NCBI GenBank assembly: GCA_023375785.1
Contig: SZWC01000839.1
Span: 51,692-77,087, forward strand
DNA: 25,396 nt
Origin: Penium margaritaceum
Taxonomy: Eukaryota; Streptophyta; Zygnematophyceae; Desmidiales; Peniaceae
Direction: 5' to 3'
The position numbers and the translations under genes are program-made. This document shows positions 9,145 through 19,560 of this stretch, piece by piece. Each line of letters begins with the position of its first letter. Within the stretch, counting starts at the first letter, position 1. The notes under the pieces are model-generated. The model ran no database searches, was not told the origin of the DNA, and was given only the letters and a program-made list of their open reading frames with translations.

Positions 9145-9304
9145 ACAACGGTGCTGGAGAGACATCCGACTACTTTACCCATCCGGAGGACTACCTCGCA
9201 CAAGCCATCAGCGCATCTTGCACTTCAAGACTTCGCACGACTACAACATGAATTGAGCGAGATCAACCGACGACCAGTAGCAGGTCTTCGGTGATGACTT
9301 GAGC

Positions 9305-10530
9305 ATGCCGATGCACGCAAATCTTGAAGCGATTGCAAATGCTGGCGTAATAGGCTATGCTGCAATTGGATCAGCCCCTACGGCTTTGATGACCGATCCG
9401 GTCCGGACCCAACGACGATAAACCAACCGCCCCTACCAACAGCCTCAACGATGACAGCAGGGACGACAGGTGGCACTAGAGGATAGGAGCGGATCAACGA
9501 GGAACTGGCAAACAGAATCACTGTGCTTGAGGAGATCAACATCCATCTGCTCCAACAGCTCAACATTTCAATGGAAGCCCTTCGCAATGCAAGCACACAA
9601 GAAGCAGTGCTTGTCGAGAGAAATTCCCAACTCTTGAGCAGACCCAAAATTTACCCGGCCCCACCAGAACCGTTCGATCTTGAAAATTCAAAAAGACGTA
9701 CGGTTTAGATGTGGGTGACGAGTTTGCAGGTGTACTTTACCGCTGTGTGTCAACGATGATCAGAAGAAAATTGACCTCGCGGCAACACTTTTGCGTGGCA
9801 CGGCGTTAAGTTGGTGGTCTGATCTAAAGGCCATCCAATGGTAGTAGGAGACTGGCGGAGCATCATCAACAGCCAACGGTGCCCGTCTCATATCGCCAAC
9901 CGCAAGCGTTCTACCTTTGAAGCAGATCAACCCACAGTGGCAAGATGTGCTGATGCCACCAACCGACTGGAAAAAATTCTCGCGCGCAATACTCGCACGT
10001 TTTGGATGACAGAACAAAAAGTCCAATGCACGGTACAAGCTCTAGTGTCTCCGCGAGCAATCCAGCGTGGCACAGTATATGAGGAGATTCTACGAGATCA
10101 TCACCGGAGCAGACATCACCCATGACGAACTCTGTTTTCACTACAACAATGGCCTCAAGCCAGATACCTGATGAGCAATCCGTATTTTTGGCATCCAAAA
10201 TAACTTAGCGTGGATGATCGCAGTAACAAAAAGTATCGAGAGCGCCAACTACAACACTCGGATCTAGGAATCCTACGGCTGGCGACCTCCTACCCACAAT
10301 TATCGTGGAAATGGAAAGAACCAGCCAGTGGACTCCTCGACTCCGATGGAAGTGGACGTCGTCGACCAGAGAGATACGCAAACCTGCTACAACTATGGAA
10401 AATTCAGGCACATCGCTCGCAACTGTCGGAGGAAGCAGCAGGCAAAAAAGGGGGGGAAGTCAGAAAACAATGAGTCGGGAAACGGCAAAGGGCAAGAGTA
10501 AAACGCTCAACTCTTGTCCGTAAGGAGCGA
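9305..10530 (+). pseudogene. Element C gag remnant
   Basis: The first plausible start is ATG 9305 (MPMHANLEAIANAGVIGYAA), which ends at a TAA at 9419-9421 after 38 codons. Other frames then carry ISMEALRNASTQEAVLVERN (possible coiled coil, 9523 onward), PKIYPAPPEPFDLEN, KIDLAATLLRGTALSWWSDL (9770-9830), and a Retrotrans_gag tail with TDWKKFSRAILARFG, QYMRRFYEIITGADI and LCFHYNNGLKPDT (9960-10170). A zinc knuckle at 10385-10426 reads CYNYGKFRHIARNC, with the second Cys replaced by Tyr. At least four frame changes or stops break the gene. Confidence 0.85.
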
Positions 10531-10599
10531 TCTCCGCCAAAACGATCGCCCATCTGAACGGCCTACATCACAACAGAGGGTTATTGAGATCGCAAATTT

Positions 10600-11064
10600 T
10601 GACGAGGGATATGAGGACGACCAACCAATGATACTACTAAAAGCTCAGCCTCAAGGATGCAAAAGTCACCAAAACGGTACCGGCACTATTGGATGGAGGA
10701 GCTTCACACAGCTTCGTGAGTAACGACATGGTTTGCAAGTTGGGTTTGCAGACCGAACCAGGGGTGTTTGAAGGAAAAACCATCGACAGGAGATTGCAAA
10801 TATGGAGACCGCAAACCACTACGATTACAAGTGGGAGATCTATGGGATGAAATGGTCCGGAGGTCTTGTCCAATAAGCGATCACAAAATCATCCTCGAAC
10901 GAGATCTCATGTACCGGCACAATCCGCAGGTCGACTGGAATAGCGGCAACGTCTACGTGGAAATCGATGGCGCCAAACAACAACTTCTGTGTACAAGACG
11001 AAAGCCGACAGCAGAAGCAGCAAAGGTGGAAGTAGCAAAGGAAGCCGTGGTAGCCAAGAAGTGA
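10600..11064 (+). pseudogene. Element C aspartyl protease remnant
   Basis: The active-site block reads ALLDGGASHSFVS, with the Asp codon at 10692-10694, followed by NDMVCKLGLQTEPG, typical of chromovirus proteases in which DxGASH replaces the retroviral DTGA. The active-site Asp and Gly are intact. Downstream sequence is split over frames, and the 98-codon frame at 10768-11064 appears to cover the region between protease and RT, including YVEIDGAKQQLLC. It lies immediately after gag in the normal order. Confidence 0.75.
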
Positions 11065-11220
11065 CAATCTGTGGAGCTGATGCCGCTCAACGTGGCCAAG
11101 TACTACATACGACGAGGAGCTCGTGCATGGATCATAAATCTGGAGCCAATAGAAGAAGCGGAAGTGGTAGCAGCCGACTCATCATCGGCCTCATCAGTCT
11201 CATTGGCATCAACAAAGTTC

Positions 11221-12140
11221 ACGATGGTACCTGAAGAGTTTGCACCACTCATCCAGGAGTTTGCGAATGTCTTCCCCGATGAAATCCCAAGAACCTTACC
11301 TCCTCAATGAGACATCGGCAATGGCATAAAACTAAAGCCGGGCAGCAGACATACAATTCAAGGGGCCTATCGGATGTGCAATCACGAGCTGACTGAGCTT
11401 AAAAAACAACTCGACGAGATGCCCCGTCAAGGGTTCACCCGTCCATCCACGTCACCATACGCCACACCGCACTGTTTGTTAAAAAGAAAACGGGTGATAT
11501 GATGATGTACGTGGACTGTCGGGCGTTGAACGACGCTACCATCAAGAACCGCTATCCTCTTCCCCGAGGTGACGAGCTTTTTGACCAACTCCAAGGGGCT
11601 CGAATTTTCAGCAAAATTGACTTGCGCAGTGGTTATCACAAGATACTCGTGGCAGACGCCGACATCGAGAAGACGACATTCCGAAATTGCTACGGGCATT
11701 TCGAGTTCACGGTTATGCCGTTCGGATTGATGAATGCCCCTGGAACATTCATGGCGGCAATGAACAACATATTTCGACCATACCTCGACAATTTTGTCGT
11801 AGTGTATCTTGATGACAACGTTGTGTACATCCGCACTTTGGAGGAGCACGGTGGAAATCTTCGAAAAGTCCTCAAAGTTTTACAAAGAGAGAAATGTTTC
11901 AGAAAACTCTTGAAATACGACTTTTTTCGTCGTTTGATCGAGTTTTTGGGCCATGTCATCAACGGTGGACGGATCACCATGGATAAAAAAAAGTGGCAGC
12001 ATTCGCTGATTGGCCAACGCCGACCAACGTTCGAGAAATTTAAGTTTTCCCCAAATTCTGCAAATACTACAGGAGATTTGTACGGGATAATGCCCGGGTG
12101 TAAGCGCCTCTTTCTGACCTCACTCAAAAATAAAACGATT
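11221..12140 (+). pseudogene. Element C reverse transcriptase, YLDD box intact
   Basis: Homology starts at EEFAPLIQEFANVFPDEIP. A TGA at 11308-11310 stands where CGA (Arg) is expected, and after LKPGSRHTIQGAYRM a one-base frameshift near 11470 moves the frame to the long open segment starting at 11499. That segment has VDCRALNDATIKNRYPLPR, KIDLRSGYHKI with the first catalytic Asp at 11619-11621, TVMPFGLMNAPGTFMAAMNN, and VVVYLDDNVVY with YLDD at 11805-11816. Further frameshifts near 12000-12140 disrupt the connection region (FADWP and APLSDLTQK are readable in other frames). The catalytic centre is preserved but the protein is broken. Confidence 0.9.
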
Positions 12141-12601
12141 TGCGTTGGGGAGATATCAAACAAGAAGCGTTCACCGCTTTGCGGAACGCTCTGACCTCGG
12201 CGCCAGCCCTACGATTAACCGATCCAATGCTCGAGTACGTCATGGCCACGGATGCATCAGACCGAGCCATTGGCACAGTCCTCCTACAAGACCACGGCAA
12301 CGGCGAGCAACCGGTTGCCTACATGTCTCAAAAACTACGAGGACCGGAACTCAACTACGTCGTACACGAGAAAGAAATGTTGGTGGTCGTGCACGCGTTC
12401 AAGACATGGTGGTGTTACCTGGAGTGCCGTCAATGCATCGTGCGCACCAACCACCATGCGTTAAAATATTTGAAGACGCAGCCGAACCCTAGTCGAAGTC
12501 AAACCTGATAGATAGAGTTCCTTGAATCCGGGTTCAAATACGATATTGAGTACCGGCCAGGCAAAACCAACCCAGCGGACGCATTCAGCCACTGACCAGA
12601 T
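12140..12601 (+). pseudogene. Element C RNase H remnant
   Basis: RNase H removes the RNA strand during reverse transcription. The 122-codon frame starting at 12140 begins with the end of the connection (QEAFTALRNALTSAPALRL), then YVMATDASDRAIGTVLLQ with the first catalytic Asp, LNYVVHEKEMLVVVHAFKTW with the Glu, and VRTNHHALKYLKTQPNP. In the last block Asp has become Asn (codon 12449-12451), removing a metal ligand. After two stops, FLESGFKYDIEYRPGKTNPADAFS completes the domain and leads into integrase. Confidence 0.85.
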
Positions 12602-13808
12602 TTGACAGCTGAAGTGGCCATGCTACAGCTGCAACGAGACCCTTATCTCGAGCGGCTGTTCGCACGAGGCTACGACCAGCACGACGGATACGACAAGGCA
12701 AAATTCTGGTACGACGCACCCTATTGGAGACGGCACTTCACTCGCCAAGTGGTCGTTCCCCCGAACGATGAACTTCGCCGCATGCTGCTCGAAGAATACC
12801 ATGACACAGGACCAAGTGGACACTTCGAAGAGGACAAGATGCTGAAGAATCTGGCAAAAAACTATTGGTGGGACGAGATGCAGTCTGACGTGGCTAAATT
12901 CTAAAAAACCTGTGACACATGTCAGCAACAAAAATTCCGTCGCACACCGCCACCCAGACTTCTGCAACCACTCCCTATTCCGACGAAACCATGGACTGAC
13001 ATCTCCATGGACTTCATCACAGGATTAACAGTCACACCCGTGGGATATGACGCAATCCTCGTGGTCATCGACAGGTCTTCCAAAATGTCCCACTTCATTC
13101 CAACAACGACAACCGTCACAGCCGAGGGAACAGCACGGCTGTTTCTAAACAATATTGTGCAGCTACATGGCGTACCGAGAACCATCACGAGCGACAGAGA
13201 CGATCGATTAACCAGCCGTTTTTTCGCGAATTGATGATTCGCTACGGCAGAAGAATTCAACTTTCAACGCCGTTTCATCCTCAAACCGACGGTCAATCCG
13301 AGCGGGCCAATCAGGCTCAAACAACTTCTCCAAACACTGTGAAAACCTCAGGGACAGACTGGGCACAAAAAATCCCAACCGCAGAAATCGCATAAGTTCG
13401 GTAGTTTCTACTGCAACGGGTAAAACTCCATTTGAAGTGGTGTATGGCAAACTTCCCGCCATACCAGCCGAACTACACAGTCGCAACAACATTCCCGCGG
13501 TCGACGTTCAACGCCGATACTTCACCACCATCTAGGAGGAAACACGACAAAGCCTCGTGAAGATACAAGTAGCGATGAAATGAGCAGCTGACCAATATCG
13601 CAACGAAGATGCTTTCTTCACTGGAGACAAAGTCCTTAGCTCGGCAAACATCAAAATCTGCGGAGTCGACTGTTCAAAACTAAAACCCCAATGGTTGGGA
13701 CCGTTTGAGATCAAGCGCATGCAAACCGCCATGGTTGCGCGACTCAAACTCCCCAACACTGTGCAACTTCATTCGGTGTTCCATGTCAGCAGACTCAAGC
13801 ACTACTGA
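12602..13808 (+). pseudogene. Element C integrase remnant, DDE residues present
   Basis: The N-terminal HHCC zinc domain is readable: EEYHDTGPSGHFEEDKML, then NYWWDEM, a stop at 12902-12904, and CDTCQQQKFRRTP. The core has PWTDISMDFITGL (Asp at 12998-13000), TRSSKMSHFIPT-like sequence, LHGVPRTITSDRDDRL (Asp at 13193-13195), and after a frameshift near 13230 HPQTDGQSERANQ (Glu at 13300-13302). The C-terminal part runs through ICGVDCSKLKPQWLGPFEIK and VQLHSVFHVSRLKHY. The catalytic triad is conserved although frames and stops break the protein. Confidence 0.9.
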
Positions 13809-13862
13809 GACCCTGGAGAGAACTTCCCCGGCAGGGATGTCCCACCCCCACCTTCCGTTCAA

Positions 13863-14035
13863 GTGGACGAGGACACAGAGTACGTCATTGAGGACATCCT
13901 TCGCCATCGACGACGACGCAAAACGGCACAATATCTCGTCAAGTGGCACATCTACGACGCCGCAAACAGCAGCTGGGAACCCTACGACAATCTCTAAGAC
14001 GTCGATCACCTAATCGATGGCTATTACCGCCGTCA
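13863..14035 (+). pseudogene. Element C chromodomain
   Basis: After the integrase tail the sequence reads VDEDTEYVIEDILRHRRRR, then TAQYLVKWHIYDAANSSWEP and YDNL, a clear chromodomain with the strand, YLVKW and SWEP landmarks. The usual KGY after VKW is HIY. A TAA at 13995-13997 cuts it after YDNL, but DVDHLIDGYYRR continues in frame. The polypurine tract starts about 40 bp later. The domain is better kept than in element A. Confidence 0.85.
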
Positions 14036-14072
14036 CCGGACCACATCTATACACGCACCAGGACGTCACGAC

Positions 14073-14087
14073 TAAAAGGGGGGGAAG
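14073..14087 (+). other. Element C polypurine tract
   Basis: An A/G-only tract, aaaa followed by a G run and aag, abuts the 3' LTR. It is the expected plus-strand primer. Confidence 0.85.
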
Positions 14088-14637
14088 TGTTACGTACCGG
14101 ACGTACACAAGTCCCTAATATTTCCGAGTGGGTATCTCTGTTATTACACAAAGAGCCCATTGCGATGTGAGACCGCGATATTCACTCCAACGGTCGAGGA
14201 CAAGCCGGCCAACTGCCCCGCCTTCAGTGAATCTTCCCAAACCTTCCAACAACTTTGACCACCCTCGCGAATCTACGACCGAAGTATCAAGACGTTTCGG
14301 TCGACTTCTCGATGCATTGAGACGAATCTGGATTTATGAAGATGCATCTCGCATCTTTACCGTCGATTCTTGAATACCCCCTATTTCTCCGTGGACCTTC
14401 TCGAATCCCACCACTCACGACGCGACTCTGCACGCGTCGCTCAACAATCGACCCAACGACCCCGACTTTGCCTCATTCGTAAATTGACACTTGTATATAT
14501 ATGTTCGATAATTTTGACACTTGTCATTGATGTACACTGACCGCTAATAATAAATTGCTCAAGTGTCCCAAATTATAAATCGTGTTCTGACTCGCAACTT
14601 CTACCTGTTCATCATAAACTCTCCGTTCGGCATAACA
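14088..14637 (+). repeat. Element C 3' LTR
   Basis: A 550-bp partner of 8581-9130, starting tgttacgtaccgg and ending cggcataaca. Differences are spread evenly and are mainly transitions, fitting slow neutral decay after insertion. Short open frames within it are not conserved between the two LTRs. Confidence 0.95.
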
Positions 14638-14642
14638 TGTTG

Positions 14643-14765
14643 GACCCGCGGTAGTAGGGCCCAGGAGGTTCCCTTTCAACGTATGGGGAGTCTTGGACCC
14701 ACCATGCAAACGACGAGCAACCCTCCTCCAACATTTACAAACCCTTAAAAAGAGGGGTTTGTTAT
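14643..14765 (+). repeat. Hairpin repeat E, copy 1, right part (E1)
   Basis: This continues E1 after the insertion of C. gacccgcggtagtagggccc, ttccctt, ggggagtct and ggaccc follow in the same order and spacing as in the reverse complement of 23307-23172. The internal stem acaaaccc/gggtttgt (14737-14744 with 14755-14762) is a decayed form of the 17-bp stem at 23178-23217. Homology ends near 14765. Confidence 0.75.
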
Positions 14766-14835
14766 CTTTTTTTACGTGAGCATGTCGAGGTTGCATCACA
14801 TGTAGCGTCGAAATTCCTTTTTTTTCTGGCTATTC

Positions 14836-14936
14836 GTGGGTAGGGGAGTCTTATTTTGGAACGCCGGGTAGGGGAGTCTTACTCTTGCGAATGCCGGGTA
14901 AGGTAGTTTCATTGTTCGAAACGCAGGTTATGGCAT
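14836..14936. repeat. Degenerate tandem repeat, about 28-30 bp unit
   Basis: Four decaying copies start at 14838, 14866, 14896 and about 14925. The first two share gggtaggggagtctt; the third reads gggtaaggtagtttc, and the fourth is a partial aggttatgg. Each is followed by a variant of gaacgc or gaatgc. The surrounding spacer 14766-15160 holds nothing else I recognise. Confidence 0.65.
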
Positions 14937-15160
14937 ACACATAACTGAATTTCATGGGTAATCCCTACATCTGACCTTCTAAATTTCAAAGGTTGTATGT
15001 GTAATCATTTCTTTAGGGCTACATTTGTGAGAGGTGTCTTGTTTGACCTCACTCTTGACGCGGACTGCCTCTTGTTGGAAGTCGTAGCTGTAAGATGCCG
15101 TAGCACTTCCTCATTGTTTGGAGAGGCCTGTTCTGAGAGTGTTTTTCCATCGGATGTCGG

Positions 15161-15779
15161 TGCGTGGAAGCTTCCTAGCGACATAGCCGCTGACTACGCG
15201 TCAATGCATGGTCAGATGTTGACGACAGTCACAAGTCGTACACACAACGGTAAGGGTCTGGCTAGGCAACACAAGGCAAAGTGTCAGAATGCTTCATTAG
15301 CATGTGCAGAGAGATATGACAAATGACAGGTCCATGGCATAAGTACTTGCCGCGGCGCACGGCAGGTGTCCCACACGGCAGCACAAGGTCTGTCCTAAAA
15401 ACCGGCCCAAAACCGCTATTTTGGCCGTAACTCAGTGTAGGCATGTCAGAACGCTACGCCGTCTGAACCTAGACGTGCAAAATCACAAGCCGATGCATGC
15501 ATCCAGCATCAAACGGTGGACACACAATGGAAAAACATGCAAATCAGGGCCACGGCCAGTCCACCGATAAACTCCTACGTGCTGCAGAAAAACTGCAGGA
15601 GGTCCCAGGCAGCGTCCAGATCTCTGGGACGGTCATCGGTGAGCTCTGAGCTGGTAGTCCACCACCAGACGATGCACTGATACCACCTGGTTCCGCATTA
15701 GGGATCTGCATGGGCATAGACATGGCCGAGTGGTCACAGTAAACTATACAGGTCGATAGGAACGTTACAAATCACAACA
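15161..15779 (-). repeat. Element D 3' LTR
   Basis: A 619-bp block from tgcgtggaagcttcc to aaatcacaaca, colinear with 21810-22445. It lacks a segment of about 17-20 bp present in the other LTR after cacaagccg (about 22141-22158). Confidence 0.95.
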
Positions 15780-15790
15780 CTCCCCCATGA
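15780..15790 (-). other. Element D polypurine tract
   Basis: On the minus strand ATGGGGGAG directly precedes the TGTTGTGATT start of the 3' LTR, the expected priming site for plus-strand synthesis. Confidence 0.75.
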
Positions 15791-15984
15791 CCCGATGGTA
15801 CGCAAGTCCATACACGTGCAGCACTGAAACGAGTACAACAACGAGTGCAGAAACAGTCAAGACACAGGCACAAACTCACTCCGCACTAAACCACTCTCAG
15901 GCAAGGGACGAAGCCCAACGGAATGAATGGCCACCAGAAACTCCCCGCGTGCTAGTGCCTTCGTCAAGAAGTCAGCACGCTACA

Positions 15985-16500
15985 TGTCAGTGCCAACCCA
16001 TATGACAGAGATCATGTATCGCTCCACCAGATCACGCACAAAGTGATGCTCAATTGCAATGTGGTTTGTGCAAGTGTGAAAGACACCAGAGTTCTCCGAA
16101 ATGGCAAGAGCACTCTGGTTGTCGCAGTGAAGCACAATGGCAGGTACTGAGTGACCCAGCTCAAGGAAGACGCGCTGCAATCACACTGCCTCAGCAGCCC
16201 CTGCACCCAGAGCAACATACTCTGCCTCCGATGAGCTACGTGCAATGCAGTCCTGCTTCTCGTTGCGCCAAGACACAGCGGTACCACCGAGCAGGAACAC
16301 GTAGCCGGTGCGACTGCGTCCATCTGGATTCCAGGCCTAGTCGCTATCAGTGAAGCCGTCAAGAACCACCGAACACTACCGGCGAAAGCAGAGTCTGAGG
16401 TATGGTGAGAAGACCACGTACCGTACCACTTGCACAGCCGCATAAAGGGCTCTAGCACATGGAGCCTGTGAATACTATGCAAGGAGGTTGACGGTGAAGG
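15985..16500 (-). pseudogene. Element D RNase H remnant
   Basis: The C-terminal copia RNase H is recognised by LQRVFLELGHSVPAIVLHCD, followed by NQSALAISENSGVFH and HIAIEHHFVRDLVERY (16180-16020 on minus). The CDN and HIAIEHHFVRD motifs are the usual copia signature. Upstream, between 16500 and 16200, the domain start is readable only by changing frame. The reading ends near 15985, about 200 bp before the 3' LTR. Confidence 0.85.
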
Positions 16501-17650
16501 CAATGTCAGGGCGTGTGGTAGTGGCCAGGTACATTAGAGATCCGATGAGGAGGAGGTACAAGGTCACATCCACTGTCTCCTCCAGCTGTGTGGGATCATC
16601 CACCTTTAGGCCATCCTGCCCGTCAGGTGTGAGAGTTGTGGAGGCGGTGGGCACTGCGCCAAGGAGGTCACTTAAACGCTCCCCCACAACACGTGTGTAT
16701 CGGGCTTGATGCAACAGAAGTGTTCAACGTCTGCGGTCTCGCACGATCTCCATGCCAAGAAACATCGCTGTAGGACCAAGATCCTTCATCCTATAGGCAG
16801 TCTCGAGGACCACCTTGGCCTCCTTCACGGTCTCCATGGAAGGAGACACGATCAGAAGGCCATCCACATAGACCAGGAAGGCGGTGAACGGCTGAGGCGT
16901 CCTTCGGATAGAGGGAGAGGGATAGGCCTCGCTCTGTACATATCCCGTATGAGTCAGGGTGCCAGTGATCTCCTGGTTCCAACACCAAGGAGACTGCTTC
17001 AGGCCGTACAAGGACTTGCACAAGCGCCAGACCTTGTCGTCGTCGCAAAGCCTGGTGGCTGAGCCACGTAAATCTCCTCATCCAGAGAGCCATGGAGGAA
17101 CACATTGTTCACGTCCATCTGGTACAGTTCCCAGTCATGCTGAGCCACTACACCGAACAGAGCGCGAGCTGAGGTCATGCGGCCGAAAGGGGCAAAGGTG
17201 TCAGTGTATTTGATGCCCTCAATCCGAGAGTACCCCTTGACAACCAAGCAAGCCTTGTGGCGTTCCAGTGAGCCATCAACTTCACTTTCTTACGAAAGAC
17301 CCACTTGACCTGAATAGCCTTCCTCCCAGGTGGAAGGTCGACTAGCTCGTAAACTCTGTGCTCTCGGATGACACGAAGCTTATCCTCGCAGGTAGCACGC
17401 CAGGCGATTTTATCCTCTGATGTTAGAGCTTCCCTCAGTGTGCCCGGATTAGGCGCTATGGAGGGAGAGATCTGAGTGGCAAGTGCACACGCCTCAATGC
17501 GGGGCCTGACGCCCACAAGGTCAGCTGCTGTATCACAAGCGATATGAAACTCACGGGTGACGAGATCGTGTCCTATGGGACACGCTGGATGTACCTCTGT
17601 GTGCTCAGTGCGGACACTCAGGCCTAGGGCCTTTGTGCTGGGATCACCAC
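16501..17650 (-). pseudogene. Element D copia reverse transcriptase, YVDG box
   Basis: In minus-strand order: TLREALTSEDKIAWRATCED, VYELVDLPPGRKAIQVKWVF (17370-17300), a frameshift, KGYSRIEGIKYTDTFAP, WELYQMDVNNVFLHGSLDEE (first catalytic Asp at 17113-17115), LCKSLYGLKQSPWCWNQ, then FLVYVDGLLIVS. In that box the second Asp of YVDD is Gly (codon 16859-16861), a single A-to-G change that should abolish polymerase activity. MKDLGPTAMFLGMEI follows, and the connection LIGSLMYLATTTRPDIAF is at about 16560-16500. Several frames are needed. Confidence 0.92.
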
Positions 17651-17699
17651 TCGCGATGCTGCGAGTGGAGCGCCTAGGTGCGGGACCTAGCACTCGCTG

Positions 17700-18290
17700 G
17701 ACTCAGGAGACCAATGGTCAAAGACGACCGCCGGGCTCACGCGAGTAACCTAGGCTCGAGGGACTCACCTCAGGCTCAGAGACGGGCACGACCACAGTTT
17801 GTGAGGGCTGAGTCAAAGGAGCAGGTGATGCAGTGTGAGGAGATGCGTGTGTGGGCGACCCGGGAGTGGGTGTTATAGTAGGAGCAGGAGTCAAGGCAGG
17901 ACCACGCACGGAGCCAGGAGTACTGGTGGACATAGGTACAGAGTCATGGGTACCATTGGAGTGCGAGGGAATAGGGTTAGAAGCCGACTATGCTGGAGAG
18001 GTCCCTGGGCCGACAGCGATGATTGCTGGGTCATGAAGAGCCAGAGAACGAGAAGTGGAGGGGGCTCGAACGGACACATCAGCCAGGCAAGAGGTGCTCG
18101 CAGGCCAAGACTCCCCTATCCGTCTAGAAACCTCACACATAGGAACGTGTGTGACAGACAGCGACGTGATCGAGGTCAGATCACGGTAGGTGAGGGACTC
18201 AAAGAAGAGCGTGTCGCAGGACTCAACGATGCGAAGACAGGCGGGGTCCCAAAAACGCCAGGCCTTCGATCGCGGAGAGATGCCCACAAA
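17700..18290 (-). pseudogene. Element D integrase C-terminal tail and linker
   Basis: Between the integrase core and RT the minus strand encodes AFVGISPRSKAWRFWDP (the copia FxGY-like block) followed by a low-complexity Pro/Ser/Thr-rich stretch, including TPGSVRGPALTPAPTITPTP and SPHTASPAPLTQPSQTVVVP. Such a flexible linker is normal in copia polyproteins. Stops occur near 17990 and 17740. The 294-codon plus-strand frame over the same DNA (17835-18719) is its shadow and shows no domain. Confidence 0.75.
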
Positions 18291-19110
18291 GGCACACGTT
18301 TGACCCCGCGGCGAGACCTTGGACCCCTACTCATCCTTGGTCCACACAGAAGCCAAGAATCCCCAGACGTGAGCGAGACGCAGGTCAGCACAGTGGCCAA
18401 ACCAGAGCTCGTACGGTGTAACGTGGTCCGGAAGGGGACCGTGCGGGAGGCGGTTCTAGACCCACGTCATGTAGGCGAATCCTTCAAAGGCAAAGGACTT
18501 CAGGAGACCGCACTCAGACCGCATAGCACGAACCGCATCCTCCATGGTGCGGTTCCAGCGCTCAGAAACATCGTTCTCTTGAGGAGTAGCAGGAGCGGAG
18601 ACCTATTTAAAAATCCCGTGCTTGGTGAAGAAACTGTCCATCTCACCAAGAAATTCACCACCGCCATCCGAACGGAAGGTATGCAGCGTGTGGCAGGACT
18701 GGCGCTCATCCATCACTAGCCAGAGGCAAACCGCAAGAGCGGCATCACTCTTTTGGCGCAGGCTGTAGACCCACCTCATCCGGGTGAAGTCATCAGTCAG
18801 GGTCAGGACGTATCGGCCCCGATCAGACAGAGACTTGACAGGAAGAGGACCGAGGAGGTCTGAATGAACCAACTCGAGAGGGCGACGTGCGCAAGAACAT
18901 GAGTCAGGGTAGGTGCAACGATGCATCTTACCTCGAGCGTAGAATAGACAATCTGTCTTGGGTGGCTTCTCGGAAGAAGCCGCATCAAGACCGAGTGTGA
19001 GCTGTGTCCAAATGAGCTTCGATACAGTGTTGGAGTCCACATGGCACATGCGACGATGCAGCAGTCGCTAGTGCTAAGTAGACATAACACTAGTGACAAA
19101 CACACGAGCA
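18291..19110 (-). pseudogene. Element D integrase core remnant
   Basis: The zinc domain begins HRRMCHVDSNTVSKL and has DCLFYARGK where CxxCxxGK is normal, so the second Cys is Tyr. The core keeps ELVHSDLLGPLPV (Asp at 18858-18860), YVLTLTDDFTRMRWVYSL, FRSDGGGEFLGEMD with the second Asp, and after a stop near 18604 PATPQENDVSERWNRTMEDA with the Glu. RLPHGPLPDHVTPYELWFG and LAHVWGF continue. The DDE residues survive, but stops and the zinc-site change make it non-functional. Confidence 0.9.
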
Positions 19111-19560
19111 TAAGGAGAGGATGGGCAAGAAGAAGAAGAAGAAATCTTAGAAACACGATACAGATCATCCTCAATAGAGGCAGGAAGGACAATAGTGTGA
19201 GTGTCAATAGTTATCACAGTCGTGGAGTCTGTAGTGTGCTCCACAGAGAGTCCCATCAGTGTGCAGGCACGCACAGAAAGCAAGCTGAGCTCAAGGTCAG
19301 GCATAAAAAGCACCTCGGAAAAATACAAGGGATTAGACAGACCATCAAAGCACACAACTCCAACACCCTAGAAAGGCAAGGATTGACCAGAGCCTGTGCA
19401 AACGGAGCTAATCGATGCAATATGACTGAAAACAACAAAGTCACTATGACGACAGGTCATGTGATGAGCGGCACCAGAATCGATGATCCAAGTTCCACTG
19501 GGATCACGACCGGAGGATGTCACTGTACAACAGGCAATGGAACACTCGGCCTCATATGAG
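19111..19560 (-). pseudogene. Element D protease remnant
   Basis: The active site reads GTWIIDSGAAHHMTCRHSDF, the classic copia protease motif, with the Asp codon at 19479-19481. After a stop near 19372, the remainder reads SNPLYFSEVLFMPDLELSLL and SVRACTLMGLSVEHTTDS, matching the V-L-Y-VP-L-NLLSV block that precedes integrase in copia polyproteins. The catalytic DSGA is intact. Confidence 0.85.

Larger units (their letters stand above)
8581..14637 (+). mobile_element. Element C: structurally complete Ty3/gypsy chromovirus
   Basis: Two direct 550-bp LTRs (8581-9130 and 14088-14637) enclose gag, protease, RT, RNase H, integrase and a chromodomain in canonical order, with a primer site after the left LTR and a polypurine tract before the right one. 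Flanking 5-mers are tgctg and tgttg, a target duplication with one transition. The insertion interrupts repeat E1, and E2 provides the uninterrupted form of the target. By-eye comparison of the LTRs gives about 85-90 differences in 550 positions. Frames are broken in every domain, so this copy cannot move on its own. Confidence 0.95.

Noticed and set aside
8863-9294. 143-codon plus-strand frame at the left of C
   Set aside because: It crosses the LTR and primer site and is not kept open in the 3' LTR copy.
13705-14013. 102-codon plus-strand frame near the end of C
   Set aside because: The integrase tail and chromodomain lie in a different frame of the same DNA, with clear motifs, so this frame is incidental.
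15156-15160. gtcgg as target duplication of D
   Set aside because: The other side reads gttcg, only three of five positions matching, so I do not claim a duplication.
17835-18719. 294-codon open frame on the plus strand
   Set aside because: It lies opposite the element D integrase and linker, which show clear copia motifs on the minus strand. The plus translation is Arg/Gly-rich with no domain, so it is a shadow.
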